This document shows positions 46,001 through 58,000 of a stretch of 64,000 bases of DNA, piece after piece. Positions within the stretch are counted from its first letter, which is position 1. Every line of letters begins with the position of its first letter. A model generated the notes under the pieces. The model was not told where the DNA came from. It made no database searches and saw only the letters and a program-made list of their open reading frames with translations. This stretch comes from Nemertoderma westbladi (taxonomy: Eukaryota; Xenacoelomorpha; Nemertodermatida; Nemertodermatidae), in contig JAUCBJ010008069.1 in NCBI GenBank assembly GCA_032718475.1, forward strand, positions 1 to 64,000. Reading direction: 5' to 3'. Made by a program: the position numbers and the translations under genes.

Positions 46001-49000
46001 AAGAGGGTAGTAGTACCGCTAGCTAGTAGAGAGAGCTAGAGTAGTGGTACGTAGTACCGCTAGATAGGAGTGTTAGTAGTAGCAGTAGAAGGGTTGTGGG
46101 CACCGGAAGCGCCACGCAGTTAGAGTTAGTAGGGAATGCGCTGAACTTAGTGGGGCACGGGCGTGATGACGTGTTTGATGTAAGAGCAGGGTATGTTAAT
46201 TAGGGTGGGTGCCGGGCACAAGAGGTGCCGGGCACAAAAAGAGTTAGTAGTAGAGTTAGTTGAGTTAGTAGTAGAGTTAGTTGAGTTAGTAGTAGAGTTA
46301 GTTGAGTTAGTAGTAGAGTTAGTGGGAGTTAGAGGTTAGTAAGAGGGTACGTAGTACCGGTTGTGGTTGTGGGCACCGTTAGCGCCACGTAGATAGAGGT
46401 AGAGTTAGTAAGAGGGTACGTAGTACCGGTTGTGGTTGTGGGCACCGTTAGCGCCACGTAGATAGAGGTAGAGTTAGTAAGAGGGTACGTAGTACCGGTT
46501 GTGGTTGTGGGCACCGTTAGCGCCACGTAGATAGAGGTAGAGTTAGTAAGAGGGTACGTAGTACCGGTTGTGGTTGTGGGCACCGTTAGCGCCACGTAGA
46601 GAGTTAGTAGAGTTAGTAGAGTCAGTAGTAGTTCACATAATTAACGTACCCACTCTGCCGGCATTCAGAGCGTCACGTGCAGGCGAGTGGATGTAAAGGA
46701 AGTAAGTTAGAGATAGGGTAGAGTAGTAGAGAGGGCACATAGGGTGCCAGGTAGTAGAGTAGAGTGTTAGAGGTAGCAGAGAGGGCACATAGGGTGCCAG
46801 AGAGTAGAATAGTAGAGAGGGCACATAGGGTGCCAGAGAGTTGAATAGCAGGCAGGGCACATAGGGTGCCAAGTAGTAGGGTTAGAGTGTTAGAGAGGTA
46901 GTTGAGTAGTAGAAGGGCACATAGGGTGCCAGATAGTAAAGGGGTTGTGGGCACCGCAAGCGCCACGTAGTTAGAAGAGTGGAGTAGAGTTAGTAGAGTT
47001 AGCAGAACTAGTGGAGTAGGGTTAGTAGAGCTAGTTAGCAGAGTTGGTAGACTCAGAGGAGTCAAGTAGAGTTAGTAGAAGTAGAAAGTTAGTAGGAGTT
47101 AGTTAGACTTAGTAGAAAGTTAGAGTCAGTAGAAAGTTAGAGGCTCTCAGTTAGAGCTAGAAGTAGTAAGAGTTAGTAGTTAGCAGAGTTAGTTAGATAG
47201 TTAGAGTTAGTAAGCAGTAGGTAGATAGTATGATAGCACAGGGGTAACATTAGAGATTAGGGCCTTAGGGAGTGACAAGAGAGTGAAGAGGTAATAGTGC
47301 GGAGTGCGAAGAGAGCGTGGGCGCAATTCAAGTGTGGGGGAGGAGAAGTGAGAGGAAGAGTGAGAGACAGGGAAGTCAAAGAGTTAGAGCAAGAGAGGAG
47401 AGGAAGAGTAGAGTTAGAGTGGTGAGAGTGTTGGGGAAACAAAAGTTGTGTGAGAGAAGCGCACGATCGGCCCGACACGAAACGCCAGAGGGTAGCAATA
47501 TCATACCCATAGGGAGCGGCCCGGAAAGCCGGCTCCGAAAGAAAATAACCCACCCCACACCCGATACTAGATCGGGATCCAGCGGAATTGTAGCGCACTT
47601 TTTGGTGGATGCTATCTTCTCACCGGGAAGATAGCATGGGAGGGAGTGTTAGCTTATCCAATTCCGCTAACATGAACCCACAAAGTAAGCCGTTGAGCAA
47701 TATTGGGAGCACGAGGTTGATTACCAATCAACCTCGTGTCAACCCAGTAAACGGGGACAATAGGCCCCAAAGGAGACACACACAATAAGGGTCAGGGGCC
47801 AAACCCCTAACAGAGAGAGAACAACAGGGGCAACGGGAAACACACCAGGGAAGGTGAAAGGGCGAGAAGTGGGATATTAGCCAATGGGGGGACAGCATCG
47901 ACTAGGTACAGTAATATGGCCAACTGTGCAGTACATATATTACCTGTTGGTGCTTCCCTATTCAGTTTAGTTTACGCAGTCAGATCAGTAGGGTGGAACG
48001 GGGACTTCTGTCACCGTCCGCTACCGCCATCATACTTATATTACCTGTTGTGTCATACTATATCTATATCTATATATCAGACTATTATACCTTATACATA
48101 TAACCGAACACCAGAACTCTTTTACCTTTCACACACGGCGGGGACGCGTGGATAGAAAACCCAACGGATAAACCGGGATCCGTAGATCCCGTCACAGTGA
48201 GTGTAGAAGGTAGTAGCAAATATTGGTTTTGTAATACAATGTAATACATTATAAATTATATTGTGTCTACACTATACACTCAAGCATAACATCAAGAAAT
48301 ATTAATTTGAATATTATTTTACAGTAGGCCTACCAAATAACATACCACTACATTCAGAAAGAATCAAAATCACCTCCTACCTTAAACATTTTCGTAGCAT
48401 TGTATTCAGCCGTCAAAGTTTCAGTAATGTTTACTGATTTCGCATTAGGAAAAGGTATTAAAATGTCCATAATATTACCCCACGTCTGCGACCACATATT
48501 ACCTAAAAAATTCATAATAAAAATACAATTATTTATAAATCGGTGTCCACAAAGTGATCTTGTTAACTATAGTAGTGGTATTAGAACGAACTGACCCCCT
48601 GTCTGAGTAAATCTGCTGGTATTGTTACCAACAGAGATGGACCCACTTTAGAAAATGTGCTGGTATTGTTACCTACAGAGATGGACCCACTTCAGAAAAT
48701 GTGCTGGTATTGTTACCTACAGAGATGGACCCACTTTAGAAAATGTGCTGGTATTGTTACCTACAGAGATGGACCCACATTAGGAAATTTTCTGGTATTG
48801 TTACCTACAGAGATGGACCCACTTTAGAAAATCTGCTGGTATTGTTACCTACAGAGATGGACCCACTTTAGAAAATGTGCTGGTATTGTTTCCTACAGAG
48901 ATGGACCCACTTTGTAAATGTGCTGGTATTGTTACCTACAGAGATGGACCCACTTTAGAAAATTTGCTGGTATTGTTACCTACAGAGATGGACCCACTTC

Positions 49001-52000
49001 AGAAAATGGCTGGTATTGTTACCTACAGAGATGGACCCACTTCAGAAAATGTGCTGGAAAATTGGGTAGCCGAAGAGATAGGGTTACAGACGAGGCCGAG
49101 TAGAATGGCGGTAATTACTATCTCGAGCAAGGATGAGGTCTTGGAGATGAGAACGGGACGGTGCGAGATATCAGCAATAGCACCAGGATGCGATTATGGG
49201 GCGACCATCGACCCCATCCAAATAATAGAATCGATTAATATAAATGCCAGGCGGCCCACAAGGATCGAGGTCGAGCAATACCGGTTCCTGGACGATATCG
49301 ATTTCTCAATACCCGAAGTGGACGTCTTGAAGGTATCCATCATAGTCGGAATGGATTGTCCAATGGCCCACGAGAGAGTACGGACCATATTCGGAGGGGA
49401 TAAACAACGGGATCCGATGGCGATTCTTACGCCGTTAGGATGGACGCTTAGCAGCTCAATTAGAACCAAGATTCCATTCAGGATGTCGGAGACATCAGGG
49501 TGCATGTTCGCAGGCACAATGAGGGAGATGGAGGACGAAGGAGCAGAGGAGCAACTTAAGAGACTGTTGCGGCAGGACTTTGAGGGATTGAAGGAGGCTG
49601 GGGTCAGAACCTCAGTAGAAGACAAACAAGCGCTAGAGAACGTGAAGAACTCGATGAAGTGCGAAGGGGGGCGGTACACGATAGGGGTGGTGTGGAAACA
49701 ACCAAAGTTACCGCTACCGGACAATAAAGGGATGGTACTGACGAGGCTTCGCAAACTGAACCAGACGCTCAGACGGAGCCCCGAGAAGGACGAGTACATC
49801 CATAAAACAATTAGGAAATACGTTGAAAAGGGGTGGGCCGTGGAGTTACCGGTCGACGAGCCAAACACGGACAGGACCTACTATTTGCCACTGCACGTGG
49901 CTTTAGATCCAAAGAAGGGTAAACTGCGGATGGTGGTCGACGCGTCGACCATAACGAATGGCAAGAGCCTAAACGACTATCTGCTGGAAGGCCCCAACAT
50001 TTACATCTCGGGGATAGAGGTCCTGTTGAGATTCAGAAATGGGAGGCACGCCTTCACCTGCGACATTGAAGGCATGTTCAACCAAATCCGTGTGACGGAA
50101 GAAGACAGCGATAGTAAGTGCTTCCTATGGTACAATGGCGACAAAGAACCGTCTGAGATACCGATGTACAAAATGGTGGTGCAAAACATGGGGGCCAAGT
50201 CGTCCTCATTCACAACGACTATGGCTGTAAGAGATACGGTGGAGGGCAAGGAAGGAGAGTATAGTGCGAAGGCGATTGACATGATTCGACGCGGTTTCTA
50301 TGTAGATGATGGGATGGGATCTGGAAACACAGTTGAAGATATACTGGAGATGGGGCGCGAGGTTCGCGACATCCTAAAAGGATCGGGGTTCAACCATACT
50401 AAGTTCCAGTCCAGCTCCAAGGAATTTATGAAGGCCATAGAAGACAAACGACCAGAGTCGACCATGGACAACCCCACAACGGCAAAGGGACAGGTTATGG
50501 CAGACAAGAGAGTGGAGTCGCAGCAAAAGGTACTAGGGATCGTGTGGAACCAGGAGACGGATGAATTGGAGTATGAACTAAGTCAGGAGGGCGCAGATAT
50601 CCATACTAAGCGAGGCTATGTATCGTATATAGTGAGGATATATGATCCCCTAGGCCTAGCATCCCCATTGTTAGTCACGGGGAAGCAAATACTAAAGAAA
50701 GTATATAAGTTAAAGGATCAGTGGGATACGGAGGTCCCGGAAGAAATAAGTAGACATTGGAGTAAGTGGACGGGGAGTCTAGAGGAGATGGGGACGTACA
50801 GCATGGCACGCTTGTACTTCCTGGACGGAAACATGATGGATCTAGATCTGCATATGTTTTCCGATGCATCCTTGGAAGCGTATGGAGCGGCACTTTATTT
50901 GGTACAGCGAAAGGGAGCTCATAAGCCCAGGCTTGCGTTTAGTAAAGCGAAGTCGATGCCACCAGATTCAGCATCAGTGCCAAAACTCGAGCTGACAGCT
51001 GCGAGGTTAGGAGTAAGGGCAACAGCCTACCTGATGGACACTATATACCCAACATAGTGGAGACACACTACTGGACAGATTCCATGGTAGTGTTAGGGTG
51101 GCTACATAACGAAAAGACAAGATACCCTATATTCGTCGCGAACAGGATAGACGAGATAAGGGTAACGACTGATCTAGAAAGGTGGCACTACTGCCCTACC
51201 GACGACAATCCCGCAGATCTGTTATTGAGGGGCGTTGTACGCCGCACTTTCTCGAAGAAGCAAGAGTTGTGGCAGCATGGGCCACACTTTCTTAACAATA
51301 GATCGGCCTGGCCACCAATGATAAAGGTGGACCCAGGCACGGAGGAACTAGTAGCAGAGGAGGAGGGAGAAGATTCAGAAGGGGAAGAGATATACAGCCA
51401 GTTGGCGAGGGAGATCAAGGAGGTGCCACCGAAATCGAAGGAACCATGCGATAATCCGATGGATAGGTTGCTCAGTTACAGCTCCAGCTGGTACAAGACT
51501 AAGAAGTTGGTAGCATATTTGAGGGCCTATGGGGATTTCCTCAGGGGAGTTGGCAAGGATACCAAAAGGACACTAACCATCGATCTGGAAGGAGCGGCTA
51601 AAGCCGTAATACGATACGAGCAAAGAAAGGGGTACGCCGACGAAGTGGACAGAATCAGCAAGCAACAGCACCTTCGTCGAGACAGCAAACTCAAACCGCT
51701 GTCTACGCAGTTGAACAACGACAGGATCCTGGTGATGAATTCCAGAGTGGTAAACAACAACAGCCCAGTTATCCCACCGAAACCCATATTAATCCCCAAT
51801 AAATCACCAATAGTCCACCAGATCATATGAGACTCCCATAAATCGATACTACACGGAGGCACGAATCAGACCCTCACGGAGATACGAAGGACGTTCTGGA
51901 TTACCCAACTTAGGAAGATGGTAAAGGCGGTAGTGGGGCAGTGCCAGACCTGCCAACGGACGAGAAAGGAGAGGGCCGTACAGGAGATGGCGCCATTACT

Positions 52001-55000
52001 GGCCAACAGAGTGAGGCATCACGACCCGCCATTTACACACTGCGGCGTGGACATGTTCGGGCCGATAAAGATAAAGGTGATGCGGCATACAGAGAAACGC
52101 TACGGCATTATCTTTGTCTGCAACAACACGAGAGCGGTGGGAATAGAACTTGCGCAGGACGCTACGGCGTCGGCATTTATTAATGCCTTAGAAAGGTTTG
52201 TAACCCGCAGAGGGGGGACGGTGGAGGTGTTATATTTGGATAACGGGACCAACTTCGTAGGATCGGAGAACGAGTTGGCGGAGGCCTTCGACATCCTAGA
52301 GGGAGACGATGTCAGGGCGGCTATGAGAAGACATCGCATAAAGTCGGAAAGGAGAATGCCATACGCGCCGCATACATTAGGGTGTCTGGTATTGTTACCT
52401 ACAGAGATGGACCCACCTAGTAAATGTGCTGGTATTGTTACCTACACAAATCAACCCACCTAGTAAAAAAATGTGCTGGTATTGTTACCTACACAAATCA
52501 ACCCACCTAGTAAATGTGTTGGTATTGTTACCTACACAAATCAACCCACCTAGTAAATGTGCTGGTATTGTTACCTACACAAATCAACCCACCTAGTAAA
52601 TGTGCTGGTATTGTTACCTACACAAATCAACCCACCTAGTAAATGTGCTGTTATTGGTACCTTCAGAGATGGACCCACTTCAGAAAATTTGCTGGTATTG
52701 TTACCTACAGAGATGGACCCACTTTAGAAAATGTGCTGGTATTGTTACCTACAGAGATGAACCCACTTTAGTAAATGTGCTGGTATTGTTACCTACACAA
52801 ATCAACCCACCTAGTAAATGTGCTGGTATTGTTACCTACACAAATCAACCCACCTAATAAATGTGCTGGTATTGTTACCTACAGAGATGAACCCACTTTA
52901 GAAAATGTGCTGGTATTGTTACCAACACAAAGCAACCCACCTAGTAAATGTGCTGGTATTGGCGCCTTCCGATTAACGTATTTCTCCCCGTAATGTTCCG
53001 ATAACTTCCGACGGACGTAGGCATGCAACTGTTGGTAAAACGGCTGTAACTCATTAAACAATCGATCTACCGTCTCAGGAAACCTATCGTCTTCATAAGA
53101 AGATATCCACACCTCAGACATATCTTTCTTCCCTACAATAAATTCATACAGAAGAACTTATTGTTGCATAATTAACTTTTGATATGAGTAATAATATAAA
53201 CCAATTATGGTAGCTGAATAACGTTACAATATATATTCGTTAACAATATTAATAGTTTCAAAGTGTTAAAAGTTGTATAAAATGCCGAATCTTTTAATAA
53301 CATTGACCTGCATAACTATATAGTAAGAATTGCTATGATATTATTAATCATTTCCCTTTTCTTTAAAAACAAAATTATTTTGAAAAGAGCTACACGATTC
53401 ACCTTCGAATAAACGCTGTAACTTTTTTTGGAAATATATATTGAGACACCGTTTTTTTTGTAAAAATCTCTGGAAAATTCTGCATCTCATAGGCCCGATA
53501 ACTCAAAATCTACCTCCCGGCGGTATACGGTCCCTTTTCTCGTGGCCCGCCACGATAAATACGTATAAAAACAGTATAAATAAACTGAGCGAAATACGGT
53601 AATTTAAGTAAGATAAATAAATTACAGTGACAGTGAATAGCAGTGCTGCAGCTAGCTTTCAGCAGCGAACACTTCGTTAAGGGGAGTAGTACAGGCATCC
53701 AATTTTTTTTAATTTTTTTTTCTGCACAGAAATTCCCTATATGTGTTTTCGTGGTCGGTGACTTCATTTCTGATGTCAATATTAAAATTTGGCATCGTCG
53801 ATTCTGTCTGTATGCCTGTCATTCTGTCCGTCATAATAAAACAGTCTGTTATCAGACAATTTGGAAGTCATGAAATGTTAAATCTGACACTCGAAATGAA
53901 TTCTGCGACCAGGAAAGCTCTAGCTAAACTCTTAACTAGATTGTATGCCCTTTTCTTATATTTGACGAACAGATTGTCGGATAGTCAGAAAGACCTACAG
54001 ACAGACATATACAGACAAACAAGACTTCATTAAAAGTGAAAACTGACCTCAGAAATGAAATCAGCGACCAGGAAAACCCATATCAAAAATTTTAGCATGG
54101 TTTTGTGCTTTCGTTTTTGCTAGGTATATATTGAACTGAACTATATTTGTATAAAAGCACCAGTACAGTGAGTAATATAATGTGTAAAGTAAATATGTTT
54201 ATTTGTGCTATATCAAATTTATACAATTAAATTAAATCTTTTATTGTTTCCTATATTGACAGACATTATTTCATAATAACAGACAGTTTTTGCGCAGGAA
54301 GGTTCAAATTTTAACTGCATTTTTCTCATAATGAGTTTTTAGAATTCTTTCGGCACATGTTTCTCAGCTGCCATTTGAATTATAGACTTGAAAATTACTC
54401 ACAAGGATCATTTTTTACCGTAGAATATCGTAAACCAATTAGTTTTTTTATCTTATGTATGCATAAGCACCGAATTGTGATTTTAATGTTTGTGACACTA
54501 ATTATTTGGCTATTTTTTTTTAAATTAGGCCAATTTTTCAAAAAAATAAGCTGAATGTCTGAAAAAAAAATAGAAATAAAAAAAAAATAGGTTTACCAGA
54601 AAGAATACTACACAACAATAAGTACAATAGTGATAACCACAGGAAGTTCCAGATGTCCAGCAATTATCGCTTTTTAGGGGATGATAAACCCCACAGCAAA
54701 TTTAAAAAAAGATCTGAGATTGACTAAATGATTGAGAATAAAATAACGAGCCAGAAAATATTATATTATACGCAAGTCAAAATCCAGCAGCTACTTTGAT
54801 ACATTTTAACAAACCAATGAAAGCAGGCCGACATGAATTAATTATCACCAACCGGCTATTTTCGCTGCTTTATTGGATAACTCGACGTATTTGGTATATT
54901 TTTCCCTCATCTTCTTTCCACTAACATCCCGCCATCCCTTCCACACTTTGCTAAGGAGATCGTAATCTCGATCTTCGCTAAGTATGGACACCAAATCTAA

Positions 55001-58000
55001 TATAAATAAATAGATTAGAGAGAATGAAAATGATACCAAAGATCCAACTATGATTGAAACCAATCTGTTTGTAACTATGAGTGCCTGTGAATGAAACCAA
55101 TCTGTTTGTAACTATGAGTGCCAGTGAATGAAACCAACCTGTTTGTAACTATGAGTGCCTCTGAATGAAACCAACCTGTTTGTAACTATGAGTGCCTGTG
55201 AATGAAACCAACCTGTTTGTAACTATGAGTGCCTGTGAATGAAACCAATCTGTTTGTAACTATGAGTGCCTGTGAATGAAACCAACCTGTTTGTAACTAT
55301 GAGTGCCTGTGAATGAAACCAATCTGTTTGTAACTATGAGTGACTGTAAATGAAACCAATCTGTTTGTAACTATGAGTGCCTGTGAATGAAACCAATCTG
55401 TTTGTAACTATGAGTGCCTGTGAATGAAACCAATCTGGTTGTAACTATGAGTGCCTGTGAATGAAACCAATCTGGTTGTAACTATGAGTGCCTGTGAATG
55501 AAACCAATCTGTTTGTAACTATGAGTGCCTGTAAATGAAACCAATCTGTTTGTAACTATGAGTGACTGTAAATGAAACCAATCTGTTTGTAACTATGAGT
55601 GCCTGTGAATGAAACCAATCTGTTTGTAACTATGAGTGCCTGTGAATGAAACCAACCTGTTTGTAACTATGAGTGCCTGTGAATGAAACCAATCTGGTTG
55701 TAACTATGAGTGCCTGTGAATGAAACCAATCTGTTTGTAACTATGAGTGCCTGTGAATGAAACCAATCTGTTTGTAACTATGAGTGCCTGTGAATGAAAC
55801 CAACCTGTTTGTAACTATGAGTGCCTGTGAATGAAACCAATCTGGTTGTAACTATGAGTGCCTGTGAATGAAACCAATCTGTTTGTAACTATGAGTGACT
55901 GTAAATGAAACCAATCTGTTTGTAACTATGAGTGCCTGTGAATGAAACCAATCTGTTTGTAACTATGAGTGACTGTGAATGAAACCAATCTGTTTGTAAC
56001 TATGAGTGCCTGTGAATGAAACCAATATGTTTGTAACTATGAGTGACTGTGAATGAAACCAATCTGTTTGTAACTATGAATGCCTGTGAATGAAACCAAT
56101 CTGTTTGTAACTATGAATGCCTGTGAATGAAACCAATCTGTTTGTAACTATGAGTGCCTGTGAATAAAACCAATCTGTTTGTAACTATGAGTGACTGTGA
56201 ATGAAACCTATCTGTTTGTAACTATGAATGCCTGTGAATGAAACCAATATGTTTGTAACTATGAGTGACTGTGAATGAAACCAATCTGTTTGTAACTATG
56301 AGTGCCTGTGAATGAAACCAATCTGTTTGTAACTATGAGTGCCTGTGAATGAAACCAACCTGTTTGTAACTATGAGTGCCTGTGAATGAAACCAATCTGT
56401 TTGTAACTATGAGTGACTGTAAATGAAACCAATCTGTTTGTAACTATGAGTGACTGTAAATGAAACCAATCTGTTTGTAACTATGAGTGCCTGTGAATGA
56501 AACCAATCTGTTTGTAACTATGAGTGCCTGTGAATGAAACCAATCTGGTTGTAACTATGAGTGCCTGTGAATGAAACCAATCTGGTTGTAACTATGAGTG
56601 CCTGTGAATGAAACCAATCTGTTTGTAACTATGAGTGCCTGTAAATGAAACCAATCTGTTTGTAATTATGAGTGACTGTAAATGAAACCAACCTGTTTGT
56701 AACTATGAGTGCCTGTGAATGAAACCAATCTGGTTGTAACTATGAGTGCCTGTGAATGAAACCAATCTGTTTGTAACTATGAGTGCCTGTAAATGAAACC
56801 AATCTGTTTGTAACTATGAGTGACTGTAAATGAAACCAATCTGTTTGTAACTATGAGTGCCTGTGAATGAAACCAATCTGTTTGTAACTATGAGTGCCTG
56901 TGAATGAAACCAACCTGTTTGTAACTATGAGTGCCTGTGAATGAAACCAATCTGGTTGTAACTATGAGTGCCTGTGAATGAAACCAATCTGTTTGTAACT
57001 ATGAGTGACTGTAAATGAAACCAATCTGTTTGTAACTATGAGTGCCTGTGAATGAAACCAATCTGTTTGTAACTATGAGTGACTGTGAATGAAACCAATC
57101 TGTTTGTAACTATGAGTGCCTGTGAATGAAACCAATATGTTTGTAACTATGAGTGACTGTGAATGAAACCAATCTGTTTGTAACTATGAATGCCTGTGAA
57201 TGAAACCAATCTGTTTGTAACTATGAATGCCTGTGAATGAAACCAATCTGTTTGTAACTATGAGTGCCTGTGAATAAAACCAATCTGTTTGTAACTATGA
57301 GTGACTGTGAATGAAACCTATCTGTTTGTAACTATGAATGCCTGTGAATGAAACCAATATGTTTGTAACTATGAGTGACTGTGAATGAAACCAATCTGTT
57401 TGTAACTATGAGTGCCTGTGAATGAAACCAATCTGTTTGTAACTATGAGTGCCTGTGAATGAAACCAATATGTTTGTAACTATGAGTGACTGTGAATGAA
57501 ACCAATCTGTTTGTAACTATGAGTGCCTGTGAATGAAACCAATCTGTTTGTAACTATGAGTGCCTGTGAATGAAACCAATCTGTTTGTAACTATGAGTGC
57601 CTGTGAATGAAACCAATATGTTTGTAACTATGAGTGACTGTGAATGAAACCAATCTGTTTGTAACTATGAGTGCCTGTGAATGAAACCAATCTGTTTGTA
57701 ACTATGAGTGCCTGTGAATGAAACCAATCTGTTTGTAACTATGAGTGCCTGTGAATGAAACCAATCTGTTTGTAACTATGAGTGCCTGTGAATGAAACCA
57801 ATATGTTTGTAACTATGAGTGACTGTGAATGAAACCAATATGTTTGTAACTATGAGTGCCTGTGAATGAAACCAACCTGTTTGTAACTATGAGTGCCTGT
57901 GAATGAAACCAATTTGTTTGTAACTATGAGTGACTGTAAATGAAACCAATCTGTTTGTAACTATGAGTGCCTGTGAATGAAACCAATCTGTTTGTAACTA

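Larger units (their letters stand above)
40992..48201 (+). mobile_element. Complete LTR retrotransposon with gag but no pol (BEL/Pao-like)
   Basis: LTRs at 40997-41550 and 47647-48196 are nearly identical, begin TG and end CA, and are flanked by GTGAG on both sides (40992-40996 and 48197-48201), a 5-bp target duplication as typical for BEL/Pao. The interior (41551-47646) has a gag-like coding region to 45494 ending in zinc knuckles of BEL type, then 2.1 kb of noncoding repeats where protease, RT, RNase H and integrase are expected. It is therefore non-autonomous. It lies in the ACE intron between exons 5 and 6 of the window, antisense to the gene. High LTR identity implies recent insertion. 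Confidence 0.88.

Noticed and set aside
45520-46330. Telomere-like repeat (GTTAGAGTTAG)
   Set aside because: Units are not TTAGGG, are irregular, and lie between the LTRs of one retrotransposon.
46329-46595. Minus-strand ORF of [20 protein letters not shown] repeats
   Set aside because: It is made only of the 69-bp noncoding tandem repeat of the LTR element.
48877-49070. N-terminal extension of the pol ORF
   Set aside because: These residues are translated minisatellite with a non-ATG start; the pol homology begins at about 49056.
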